From DSQQ01 sp964443075 (GTDB lineage Bacteria; Chloroflexota; Anaerolineae; 4572-78; J111): a stretch of DNA of 11,890 bases. Under the pieces are notes generated by a model. It made no database searches. It had not been told where the DNA came from and saw only the letters and a program-made list of their open reading frames with translations. This document shows positions 6,353-11,842 of the stretch, piece by piece (within the stretch, counting starts at the first letter, position 1; each line of letters begins with the position of its first letter). The DNA is taken from positions 1-11,890 of the forward strand of contig CAYUCB010000229.1 in NCBI GenBank assembly GCA_964443075.1, written 5' to 3'. The position numbers and the translations under genes were made by a program.

Positions 6353-6369
6353 CCCTGCACAGGTGTTAC

Positions 6370-6651
6370 ATGAGTGATTTTATCAACCAACTCTCAGCCG
6401 TCATCGCCGATCGCAAAGCCAACCCTCAACCCGGCTCTTACACCAACAAACTGCTGGCCAACCCGGCTAAAGCGGCCCAAAAAGTGGGCGAAGAAGCCAC
6501 CGAAGTAGTGGTGGCCGCCCTGGCTCAATCCGAAGAGCGGCTGGTGGAAGAAATGGCCGATTTGATCTACCATAGTCTGGTGCTATTAGCCACACGCGAG
6601 CGAACCTGGGCTGATGTAATGGCCGAATTAGAAAAACGCCACCGACCCTGA
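6370..6651 (+). CDS. hisE: Phosphoribosyl-ATP pyrophosphohydrolase HisE
   Basis: HisE removes pyrophosphate from phosphoribosyl-ATP, the second step of histidine synthesis, just before HisI. It is an all-alpha NTP-pyrophosphohydrolase of the MazG-like superfamily. The acidic metal-binding helices are seen as KVGEEATEVVVAAL (about 38-51) and EEMADLIYHSLVLL (about 60-73), with PGSYTNKLL upstream. I start it at ATG 6370, giving 93 residues, the normal size. The open frame reaches back to TTG 6283, but those codons are only the octamer array and would encode a repeated hydrophobic peptide unlike any HisE. Only a weak AGGTG-like sequence precedes the ATG. It is separated from hisI by the SDR and purA genes. 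Confidence 0.93.
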   Translation: MSDFINQLSAVIADRKANPQPGSYTNKLLANPAKAAQKVGEEATEVVVAALAQSEERLVEEMADLIYHSLVLLATRERTWADVMAELEKRHRP

Positions 6652-6668
6652 TAGGCAGTGACAACCCC

Positions 6669-7210
6669 TTGCTATCCATTCTCACCGATTTTGCCCTGGC
6701 CTGGCGCTTACTCACCGTCATTCCCCTGCCCTTCATCCCTCATAATCCCAATCGGCCCGCCGGATACGCGGCGGCCTACTATGCCCTGGTGGGGGCAATC
6801 TTGGTGCTGTTGCTAAAATTTAACACCCTGACCGCCCTGCCAGAGGCTCATCGTTTAACCGCTCTGATAGCCACGCCGCTGCTGGCTCGATGGGCCGTTA
6901 CCTGGGGGCCATGCTGCGCTACCCCCTGGCTCGCCGAGAAGGCAGCAGCGTTTTTTTTAGCGCCGGGTTAGGCCAAAGACAGATTGTCATAGCCTCGCTA
7001 ACGGCTCTCATTGGGGCGCTGGTTTTAATGAACTGGTTTGGATTGGTTCTGCTTGGGCTGGCCTGGGTCAGTCTGACCCTCATAGCCCGCCTGGCCGTAG
7101 CCCGCATTGGCGGCCTCACCGGCGACGTCTATGGGGCCATTTGCGAAATTACCGAAACTATCCTGCTGATAGCGGTGGTCATGCTGCCAGCAAGACTACC
7201 ATTGTCCTGA
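6669..7210 (+). pseudogene. cobS: Decayed adenosylcobinamide-GDP ribazoletransferase (cobS) remnant
   Basis: CobS is the membrane enzyme that joins alpha-ribazole to adenosylcobinamide-GDP in the last part of cobalamin synthesis. The first frame (from TTG 6669) encodes FALAWRLLTVIPLP, the usual N-terminal motif, and YYALVGAIL, then jumps to a segment resembling later CobS (LLLKFNTL, then LLARWAV). The expected central part, with the HLDGLAD-type acidic motif and the MKDSRIG-type segment, is absent. Around the G5 run at 6904-6908 the homology moves to the other frame, which carries the end (LRYPLARREGSS, then GGLTGDVYGAICEITE). The stretch could encode about 180 residues, compared with about 250 for intact CobS. 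Two independent lesions make a pseudogene by far the likeliest reading; a sequencing slip could explain the frameshift but not the missing core. Confidence 0.85.
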
Positions 7211-7253
7211 GGCCAGATTTGTCAGACCGGGCCACTGTTAATAAAATTTAAGC

Positions 7254-8441
7254 GTGAAGATTGTTTTTATCGGCCCATTTGGCTTGCAGCCCAAAGGCAC
7301 CATGAGCGTGCGTGCCCTGCCCCTGGCTCAAGCCCTGACCGCGCGCGGCCATCAACTGACCATGCTCATCCCTCCGTGGGATGACCCGCAGCGGGCCGGG
7401 CAAAGCTGGGTGGATCAAGGGGTCCAGGTCATGAACGTTAACCTGCCCCCCGGCCTGCCATTGCTCTTTCACATTTTACTGGCGCGGACGTTGGTGGCCC
7501 GCACCCTGGCGCTCAAACCCGATGTGGTTCACTGCTTTAAACCCAAGGCCTACGCCGGGTTGTCGCACCTGGTTTTGTGGTGGCTGCGGCGCTTAGGCCG
7601 GGTTTCATTGCGGCTGGTGGTGGATGAAGATGATTGGGAGCAAGCCTGGAACGAGGTCTCGCTCTACTCGCCGGCGCAAAAGCGCTTCTTTGCCTGGCAA
7701 GAGCAGTGGGGGCTGCGTCAGGCCGACGCCGTGACTGTCGCCAGCCGCGCCCTGGAAAAATTGGTTACAACCTGCCGTTATGGTGACTCGGCCGGGGTTA
7801 TCTACCTGCCCAACGGAACGACCGCAGACCGGGGACCGCAGACCGCCGAATCTCCACGCCCATCAGATGGGCAGTCTCATCTCCATCCGCCTACTATTTT
7901 GCTTTACTCTCGCTTTTTAGAATTTCGGTTGGAGCGGATAGTGTCGCTGGTCAGGGGGGTGGCGCAAGCTCTGCCAAAAGCGCGCTGGTTAATCATCGGC
8001 AGCGGCCTGCACGGCGAAGAGCGGCAGTTGGCGGCTTTGCTAACTACCGCCGGGCTGGCTGAGTCTGCCCATTTTACCGGCTGGCTGCCCAGCGAGCAGT
8101 TACCGGCCCATTTTGCCGCCGCCGATGCAGCTGTTTTCCCCTACGACGACACCTTGATTAACCGCACCAAATGTTCGGTTAAGTTAATTGACCTGTTGGC
8201 CGCCGGAGTGCCAGTGGTCGCTGATGCCGTTGGGCAAAATAACGAGTATATCCAGAGCGGGCAAACGGGGATTTTAACCCCCGCCGGGGATGATGCGGCC
8301 ATGGCGGCGGCTCTGGTAGCCCTGTTGCAAGACCCGCCCCGCCGGGAAAGGTTGGGCCAGGCGGCGCGTCAATATTTAACTGAAAACTTTAGCTGGTCGC
8401 GCCTGGCCCAAGTGGCCGAAAGCGTTTATAAGCGGATATGA
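7254..8441 (+). CDS. GT4-like glycosyltransferase
   Basis: The 395-residue protein has the two-lobed GT-B layout. The N-terminal lobe begins KIVFIGPFGLQPKGTMSVR, with PDVVHCFKPKAYAG (89-102). The C-terminal lobe has the nucleotide-sugar-binding region: RWLIIGSG (244-251), FTGWLPSEQLPAHFAAAD (274-291) and KLIDLLAAGVPVVAD (310-324). No signal peptide or membrane segment is visible, so it is probably cytosolic or peripheral. It starts at GTG 7254 with no strong ribosome binding site. The linker between the lobes (about 190-212) is low-complexity and partly encoded by two copies of the dispersed motif GACCGCAGACC. The gene overlaps the VanZ-like gene by ATGA, suggesting a joint role at the cell envelope. 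Donor and acceptor cannot be predicted. Confidence 0.88.
   Translation: MKIVFIGPFGLQPKGTMSVRALPLAQALTARGHQLTMLIPPWDDPQRAGQSWVDQGVQVMNVNLPPGLPLLFHILLARTLVARTLALKPDVVHCFKPKAYAGLSHLVLWWLRRLGRVSLRLVVDEDDWEQAWNEVSLYSPAQKRFFAWQEQWGLRQADAVTVASRALEKLVTTCRYGDSAGVIYLPNGTTADRGPQTAESPRPSDGQSHLHPPTILLYSRFLEFRLERIVSLVRGVAQALPKARWLIIGSGLHGEERQLAALLTTAGLAESAHFTGWLPSEQLPAHFAAADAAVFPYDDTLINRTKCSVKLIDLLAAGVPVVADAVGQNNEYIQSGQTGILTPAGDDAAMAAALVALLQDPPRRERLGQAARQYLTENFSWSRLAQVAESVYKRI
7820..7847. repeat. 14-bp tandem duplication within the glycosyltransferase gene
   Basis: GACCGCAGACCGGG (7820-7833) is followed by GACCGCAGACCGCC (7834-7847). The shared 11-mer GACCGCAGACC is also present as reverse complement at 714-724 in the hisB-hisH spacer. 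The duplication lies in codons 190-198 of the glycosyltransferase, in the interlobe linker, and keeps the frame open. Confidence 0.75.
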
Positions 8442-8905
8442 ATCTAAAAACTTACCTGGCTAACCTGCCTCGCTGGCTGCGCGATGGACTGCCCCTGCTG
8501 CTGTGGCTGGCCCTGATTTTTTTTATGTCTTCACAGCAGCGCTTATTGGATATAAAAAACGGAGCTGACGAGAAACTTTTTTACAAAAGCGCCCACTTTC
8601 TGGCCTATGCCGTACTGACCTGGTTATGGTGGCGGGCGCTCTCACCCCGGCGAGAAATTACCTGGCCGCTTTTAACGGCAGCCTTGGCCCTGACCGTCCT
8701 TTACGGCATTTCTGATGAAATTCACCAACTGTATGTACCGGGGCGAATAGGCCGGGTGGCGGATGTGTTGTTTGATATCGCCGGCGGTCTGGCGATGATT
8801 TTGTGGCTGAGGTGGCGGCATTTGCCAAGAACATCCCCCCCAACCGGACGGGTGAACTCAGCCGGCGGAATAGGGAAAATTCCGTTAGGGCCGCCGGGCC
8901 AATAA
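8438..8905 (+). CDS. VanZ-like family membrane protein
   Basis: The 155-residue protein matches the VanZ-like family, named after a teicoplanin-resistance accessory protein but mostly of unknown role. Four hydrophobic segments are visible near residues 15-31, 49-68, 75-92 and 106-125. Family residues include MSSQ (about 30-33), KSAHFLAYAVL, and YGISDEIHQLYVPGR followed by VADVLFDIAGG. The start ATG overlaps the glycosyltransferase stop (ATGA), so the pair is probably co-translated. After WLRWRHL the last 26 residues are rich in proline and glycine and do not look like the family. Their DNA contains a small inverted repeat (CGGAAT/ATTCCG, 8866-8884), so the tail may be repeat-derived. Confidence 0.9.
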   Translation: MNLKTYLANLPRWLRDGLPLLLWLALIFFMSSQQRLLDIKNGADEKLFYKSAHFLAYAVLTWLWWRALSPRREITWPLLTAALALTVLYGISDEIHQLYVPGRIGRVADVLFDIAGGLAMILWLRWRHLPRTSPPTGRVNSAGGIGKIPLGPPGQ

Positions 8906-8912
8906 TAAAAGT

Positions 8913-8945
8913 AGATTGGGCCAGTCTTAAAGACTGGCCCAATCT
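8913..8945. terminator. 33-bp near-perfect palindrome after the VanZ-like gene
   Basis: AGATTGGGCCAGTCTT (8913-8928) and its exact complement AAGACTGGCCCAATCT (8930-8945) are separated by one base. As RNA the stem would have about 14-15 pairs and a small TTAAA-type loop. It comes eight bases after the VanZ-like stop. The + strand lacks a following T-run (AAACGAG), while the - strand side has ACTTTTATTATT, so any intrinsic terminator signal is stronger in the reverse direction. It could also be a dimeric protein binding site. Confidence 0.55.
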
Positions 8946-8975
8946 AAACGAGTTAGTTACGAAGGAGATCGCAGT

Positions 8976-9611
8976 TTGATGATACCGCTCACACTTGAGC
9001 AACGACAATATAAAGAAAGAACCCTCAACCAACTGTTGGTCAACCTGCCCCAGCTTCAAACTCAGTTGGCCCAGGAAACCCAACGTGAGGCGGCCCTGAG
9101 CCGGCAAAAACAGGTTGAAGAGGTAGAAACGCATATTGTCCGGTTGCAAAATGAACTGGCAAATGATGTAACCGGTGAGCCGGTGGCCGACGAGTTATGC
9201 CGGCAGGTGGCTTACGCGCTGACCAAGCAAAAATTGTACATGGCCCGCAAATATATCAACAAGCTAGAGGCCATTGAACCCTTTCACCCGGAATTACCCC
9301 GGCTGAAGCAAGACCTGGAAACCGATCACCTCAGCCGGCGCACCCGCTCTTTGGCGCAAGGCGAAGCGTTACCCCTGACCAGCACCGCCGGGCTAACTCC
9401 GGTCAGCCGCAGCACCGAAACCGCCGCGCCGGTGGTCAGTGGACAGGTAATCTTGCCCCGCCCGGCCAAAGCCGAACAAGAAAAAGGCGGCGTGCGCCAA
9501 TTTTTTCAATTTCATTATATTGCCAGTTGTTTGGTGCTGACGCTGCTTTTTTGCGTTATGGCCGGGGTTGGCGGGATGAGCCTGCTGCGCTGGCTCATTG
9601 AGGGCAGTTGA
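8976..9611 (+). CDS. Uncharacterised coiled-coil protein with C-terminal membrane helix
   Basis: I do not recognise a family. The 211-residue product is soluble for most of its length. Residues about 8-60 are charged and glutamine-rich with a heptad look, suggesting a coiled coil. Residues about 70-115 are predicted helical and contain RQVAYALTKQKLYMARKYINKLEAIEP, which resembles a helical hairpin of the TPR sort. A low-complexity Thr/Ser/Pro linker follows (about 135-165). A single hydrophobic stretch near 183-205 lies almost at the C-terminus, as in tail-anchored proteins, with the bulk in the cytosol. There is a strong ribosome binding site, AAGGAG (8962-8967). It is spaced 8 bases from TTG 8976 and 11 from ATG 8979, so either may be the start. 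The gene converges with scpA with only two bases between the stops. Confidence 0.8.
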   Translation: MMIPLTLEQRQYKERTLNQLLVNLPQLQTQLAQETQREAALSRQKQVEEVETHIVRLQNELANDVTGEPVADELCRQVAYALTKQKLYMARKYINKLEAIEPFHPELPRLKQDLETDHLSRRTRSLAQGEALPLTSTAGLTPVSRSTETAAPVVSGQVILPRPAKAEQEKGGVRQFFQFHYIASCLVLTLLFCVMAGVGGMSLLRWLIEGS

Positions 9612-9613
9612 AT

Positions 9614-10405
9614 CTAAGAAACGTCGGTCAGGTTGGTTAGCTCGGCCCATTCAGACTCGCTCAATTGGGGCGAGCGTTCATTCTTAAAGATGAGAATATC
9701 CCCAAAAACCTGGGGCTGTTCGACCCGGATAACCCGGCGTTTAATTAGCTCCAGCACGGCCAGCAGGGTGACGATGACTTCAATCCGGCTGCGGGCCTGC
9801 CCCAATAATCCCTCAAAGCTTACCTGAGCCTCCTCACTTAACTGCTGCCGAATATGCACCATCTGCTGGCCGATGGTTAAAACATGGGGCGAAACCACCT
9901 GGTCAACCACCGGTTCCGGCGGCTTGATGGACAACGCCTGGCGAGCCGCTTGAAGCAGCGCGGTCAGGCTGCCCTCACCGGGCAGCAGTTTTGGCTCAAT
10001 TTTGGGTGGCGGCGCCAGCCGCACATAATTGCGCCGCCCGGCAAGCTCGATTTTTTGCAGTTGGGCCGCAATTTCTTTGAACTGTTTGTAAGCCAGCAGT
10101 TGGCGGGCCAGTTCATCCCCCAAATCCTCTTCGTCTTCTTCAATCAGGCTGGCCGGCGGACGCGGCAGCAGCGCCTCAGATTTAATCAAAATCAGTTTGG
10201 CCGCCACTACCAAAAAATCGGTCAATTCGTCCGGGTCAACCGCCTTTAAAATCTCCAGATAAGCCAGGTATTGGTCGGTTACGTGAGCCAGAGCGATTTT
10301 GGTGATATCCAGTTCTTCTTGCTCAATCAATTTTAAGAGCAAATCGAGCGGCCCTTGAAAATCGGGCAGGTCAACGCTGTAGGTTGGGAGGTCAAAAGTA
10401 TCCAT
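9614..10405 (-). CDS. scpA: Segregation and condensation protein ScpA
   Basis: ScpA is the kleisin subunit bridging SMC heads in chromosome condensation and segregation. The N-terminal domain carries the family signature FQGPLDLLLKLIEQEELDI (16-34), then DELTDFLVVAAKLILIKSEALLP. An acidic linker (EEDEEDLGDEL) leads to LLAYKQFKEIAAQL, and the C-terminal winged-helix part has VIVTLLAVLELIKRRVIRVEQPQVFGDI. I start at ATG 10405 (263 residues) because the frame's other ATG at 10435 adds ten unconserved residues and lacks a ribosome binding site. The chosen ATG lies seven bases after a TATAAT. No scpB is adjacent: downstream is the convergent coiled-coil gene. Confidence 0.93.
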   Translation of the reverse strand: MDTFDLPTYSVDLPDFQGPLDLLLKLIEQEELDITKIALAHVTDQYLAYLEILKAVDPDELTDFLVVAAKLILIKSEALLPRPPASLIEEDEEDLGDELARQLLAYKQFKEIAAQLQKIELAGRRNYVRLAPPPKIEPKLLPGEGSLTALLQAARQALSIKPPEPVVDQVVSPHVLTIGQQMVHIRQQLSEEAQVSFEGLLGQARSRIEVIVTLLAVLELIKRRVIRVEQPQVFGDILIFKNERSPQLSESEWAELTNLTDVS

Positions 10406-10412
10406 AAGCCTG

Positions 10413-10418
10413 ATTATA
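10413..10418 (-). promoter_or_regulatory. TATAAT -10 box at leaderless spacing for scpA
   Basis: On the - strand TATAAT (10418 down to 10413) is followed by seven bases (CAGGCTT) and then the scpA ATG. The usual distance from a -10 box to the first transcribed base would put +1 at or next to the A of that ATG. No convincing TTGACA-like -35 box is present at 16-18 bases. This fits a leaderless transcript, but a chance TATAAT in an A/T-rich spacer is possible. Confidence 0.5.
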
Positions 10419-10431
10419 CTTTGCCTTTCGT

Positions 10432-10551
10432 TCATTTTAGGGTAGTCAGAAGGATGCCAGCCTCAAAATCGCGGAACTTACTGGGCACAAACCCGAACCT
10501 GGCCGCTTGATTGAGTAATTTTTGTACTCTGGCGGGAGAAAGTCGAATTTT
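10432..10551 (-). pseudogene. Possible gene fragment upstream of scpA
   Basis: Between two in-frame stops on the - strand are 39 open codons, with a protein-like composition around LLNQAARFGFVPSKF and DFEAGILLTTLK. The closing TGA (10434-10432) is just upstream of scpA. There is no ATG, GTG or TTG early in the frame (only a GTG at residue 22) and no ribosome binding site. It may be the 3' remnant of a lost gene, part of a dispersed intergenic repeat, or a chance open frame. I do not recognise it. Confidence 0.2.
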
Positions 10552-10839
10552 TCAACTCTGACCTCATCTTGACCCCTCTAAAAATAACCTACTCAAGGGC
10601 TGATGCCAGGTAAGGAGATGGTATACTAACCGCACGGTAAAATTTTCAGATGGAAACGAAAGGGGACACAGATAAACACGGAACATACGGATTTTTACGA
10701 ATAAAACCAGAAAAAATCTGTGAAAATCCGTTAATTCTGTGTCATCCGTGTCCTATTCAATCATCGGTACGGAATTTTTAATATGCGTTTGGTATAGTTA
10801 CAGTTTGTCCTCAAAATAGAGGCGGTACAAATCGCAGCG
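10552..10839. other. Intergenic region between scpA and the 199-bp element
   Basis: No credible protein-coding gene is visible in this stretch on either strand. It is A/T-richer than the his block. It contains one recognisable repeat at 10664-10753 and a TAGTTAC (10795-10801) that is complementary to GTAACTA at the left end of the inverted-repeat element (10840-10846). Upstream of 10664 I see only scattered short motifs with no convincing promoter. Confidence 0.6.
10664..10753. repeat. Dispersed hairpin-type intergenic repeat (CACAGAT/CACGGAT type)
   Basis: The element starts GGACACAGAT (10664-10673) and ends ATCCGTGTCC (10744-10753), which pair with a single mismatch. Inside, ACGGATTTT (10687-10695) and AAAATCCGT (10723-10731) are perfect complements. 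The vocabulary (ACACAGAT, ACACGG, ACGGATTTTTACG, AATCTGTG) matches from recall a repeat found between genes in many environmental bacterial genomes, including Chloroflexota and Planctomycetota. It would fold into one long imperfect stem as RNA or single-stranded DNA. Confidence 0.7.
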
Positions 10840-11038
10840 GTAACTACTCAGCCACCGGATATAGATTTACATGAGGTAAAACCCACTACATATTGTGGTT
10901 TTGATGCAAAATAGGGCATTTTTTAGCCATCTCAAAAAGGCTATTTTAGCTCAAAATGTTTGCTTTATGTAAATGCAAACACAATATGTTGTGGTCAATA
11001 TATGTTCACAATCCGCTATTTAGTGGCTGAGTAGTTAC
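10840..11038. mobile_element. 199-bp MITE-like element with 16-bp terminal inverted repeats
   Basis: GTAACTACTCAGCCAC (10840-10855) and its exact complement GTGGCTGAGTAGTTAC (11023-11038) bound a 199-bp A/T-rich segment with no gene. Inner inverted repeats add to the symmetry: CCACTACATATTGTG (10883-10897) pairs with CACAATATGTTGTGG (10980-10994) with one mismatch. The right end coincides exactly with the point where the TIR-domain protein stops looking native. The ends begin GTAA, as do IS66-family termini, but that family makes 8-bp target duplications. The flanks (TCGCAGCG and AGCCAGGC) do not match, and I see no shorter convincing duplication. It is probably a non-autonomous element or a deletion relic of an insertion sequence. 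Confidence 0.75.
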
Positions 11039-11539
11039 AGCCAGGCGCACCGGCAGAAGGCGGGGCCGGCCAGACCGTTTGGCGTATTCATAGGCCCGGC
11101 GCACTTCGGCCTGCACCATCTCGCTGGTAACGGACTCTTCGGACAGCAAAATGATGAAGCAATCACTGGCCTGGATGCGCCGGTCTATTTCTTCCGGCCA
11201 GCTTTGGCCGGGCTGCAAATTCAGGTCAAAAAAGGTGTCATAACCGCGCTGGCGAAAAAAACGCTCCAGAAAGGCGGCCAATTGGCTATCGGTGGGGGTG
11301 CGTTTGTAGCAAATAAACAGGCGGGGGGAGCTTGAGGCCGGCGCGACCGCCGCCGGGGGAGCGGGTTCGGCCTGGGTTAGGTGGGCCTGGTGGGCGGCGA
11401 TTTCGGCCCGGGTGTCCTCAATTTCGATGAGGATATGGGCGGGCGTTTCCAGGCCATAGAGCGCCTGACGCTCTTCCAGAAGGTGCAGGCGGCGGGTCAA
11501 ATTGAGGATGAGTTGTTGCAGGTGCGATAGGTCGGGCAT
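11006..11539 (-). pseudogene. TIR-domain protein gene truncated by the inverted-repeat element
   Basis: The N-terminal part (about 5-55) is helical and contains LEERQALYGLETPAHILIEIEDT. That segment recalls the small effector-associated domains at the front of conflict-system proteins in Chloroflexi and cyanobacteria. A Pro/Ala linker (58-70) leads to a TIR domain starting RLFICYKR (73-80), with FFDLNLQPGQSW, DCFIILLSEESVTSE and Glu145 in VQAEVRRA at the position of the NADase glutamate. The protein looks native until Ala167. Residues 168-177 (VTTQPLNSGL) are encoded by the terminal inverted repeat and element, so the end of the TIR domain is lost. No remainder of the domain is visible beyond the element. 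There is no clear ribosome binding site before the ATG. Intact relatives would be expected to act in abortive-infection-type signalling. Confidence 0.75.
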
Positions 11540-11553
11540 AGGTCAATTGGTTA

Positions 11554-11569
11554 GGCTTCTGGGCTTCTG
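11554..11569. repeat. Octamer duplication GGCTTCTG upstream of the TIR gene
   Basis: GGCTTCTG is present twice in a row (11554-11561, 11562-11569), followed by GCTC. It lies 14 bases upstream of the TIR gene start on the - strand (CAGAAGCC in that direction). It matches the unit length of the repeats flanking the trpF-like gene, purA and hisE but not their sequence. Confidence 0.6.
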
Positions 11570-11614
11570 GCTCTAATTGCCGGGTAAAACTTGGTTTATA
11601 CATGACAAATTCTT

Positions 11615-11842
11615 TTACTGGCTGTACCGCCGACCCTCTTGAATAAATTGGACAATCTCCGTAGCGCTTATCCCTAAATTTAGCCCAGGTACATCTAAAG
11701 GCGAGGTTTTCTTAGAGACAGGTTTTACCACAAATTCTTGACCATCTTTTCGTTTTATTCTCACCTCCCCTTCTTCCAAAACCTCATCCAATAATTGGGC
11801 CAGTTTTTGCCGCGCCTCCGAATATGTATAGACCATCATCAT
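11615..11842 (-). CDS. Phd/YefM-type antitoxin-like protein
   Basis: The 75-residue product begins MVYTYSEARQKLAQLLDEVL, the DNA-binding N-terminal helix pair of Phd/YefM antitoxins. The strands GEVRIKRKDGQEFVVKPV follow. The C-terminal part (SPLDVPGLNLGISATEIVQF) is like the short tail that normally wraps a toxin. Three ATG codons in a row (11842, 11839, 11836) could start it, and GAGGTG is placed just upstream. The gene's start overlaps the end of another open frame coming from beyond the window edge. Downstream there is no intact toxin gene, only an ATG (11603) opening a short frame that runs into a repeat. It could be a solitary regulator or the survivor of a broken toxin-antitoxin pair. 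A partner beyond the right edge is possible. Confidence 0.8.
   Translation of the reverse strand: MMMVYTYSEARQKLAQLLDEVLEEGEVRIKRKDGQEFVVKPVSKKTSPLDVPGLNLGISATEIVQFIQEGRRYSQ

Noticed and set aside
6283..6369. N-terminal extension of HisE from TTG 6283
   Set aside because: The extra residues come only from the octamer array and have no HisE similarity; ATG 6370 gives the normal length.
6652..6720. Cobalamin riboswitch upstream of the cobS remnant
   Set aside because: Only 17 bases separate hisE from the remnant and no B12-box-like sequence is visible.
6895..6915. Programmed -1 frameshift in cobS
   Set aside because: The sequence around the G5 run does not allow re-pairing of both codons after slipping, and the gene also lacks its core, so decay is simpler.
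10832..11046. 8-bp target site duplication flanking the inverted-repeat element
   Set aside because: The flanking octamers TCGCAGCG and AGCCAGGC do not match, so the IS66-type hallmark is not supported.
11418..11603. Separate gene on the - strand from ATG 11603
   Set aside because: Most of it overlaps the TIR gene in another frame and the composition is a Pro-rich shadow; only the first ten residues are of possible interest.
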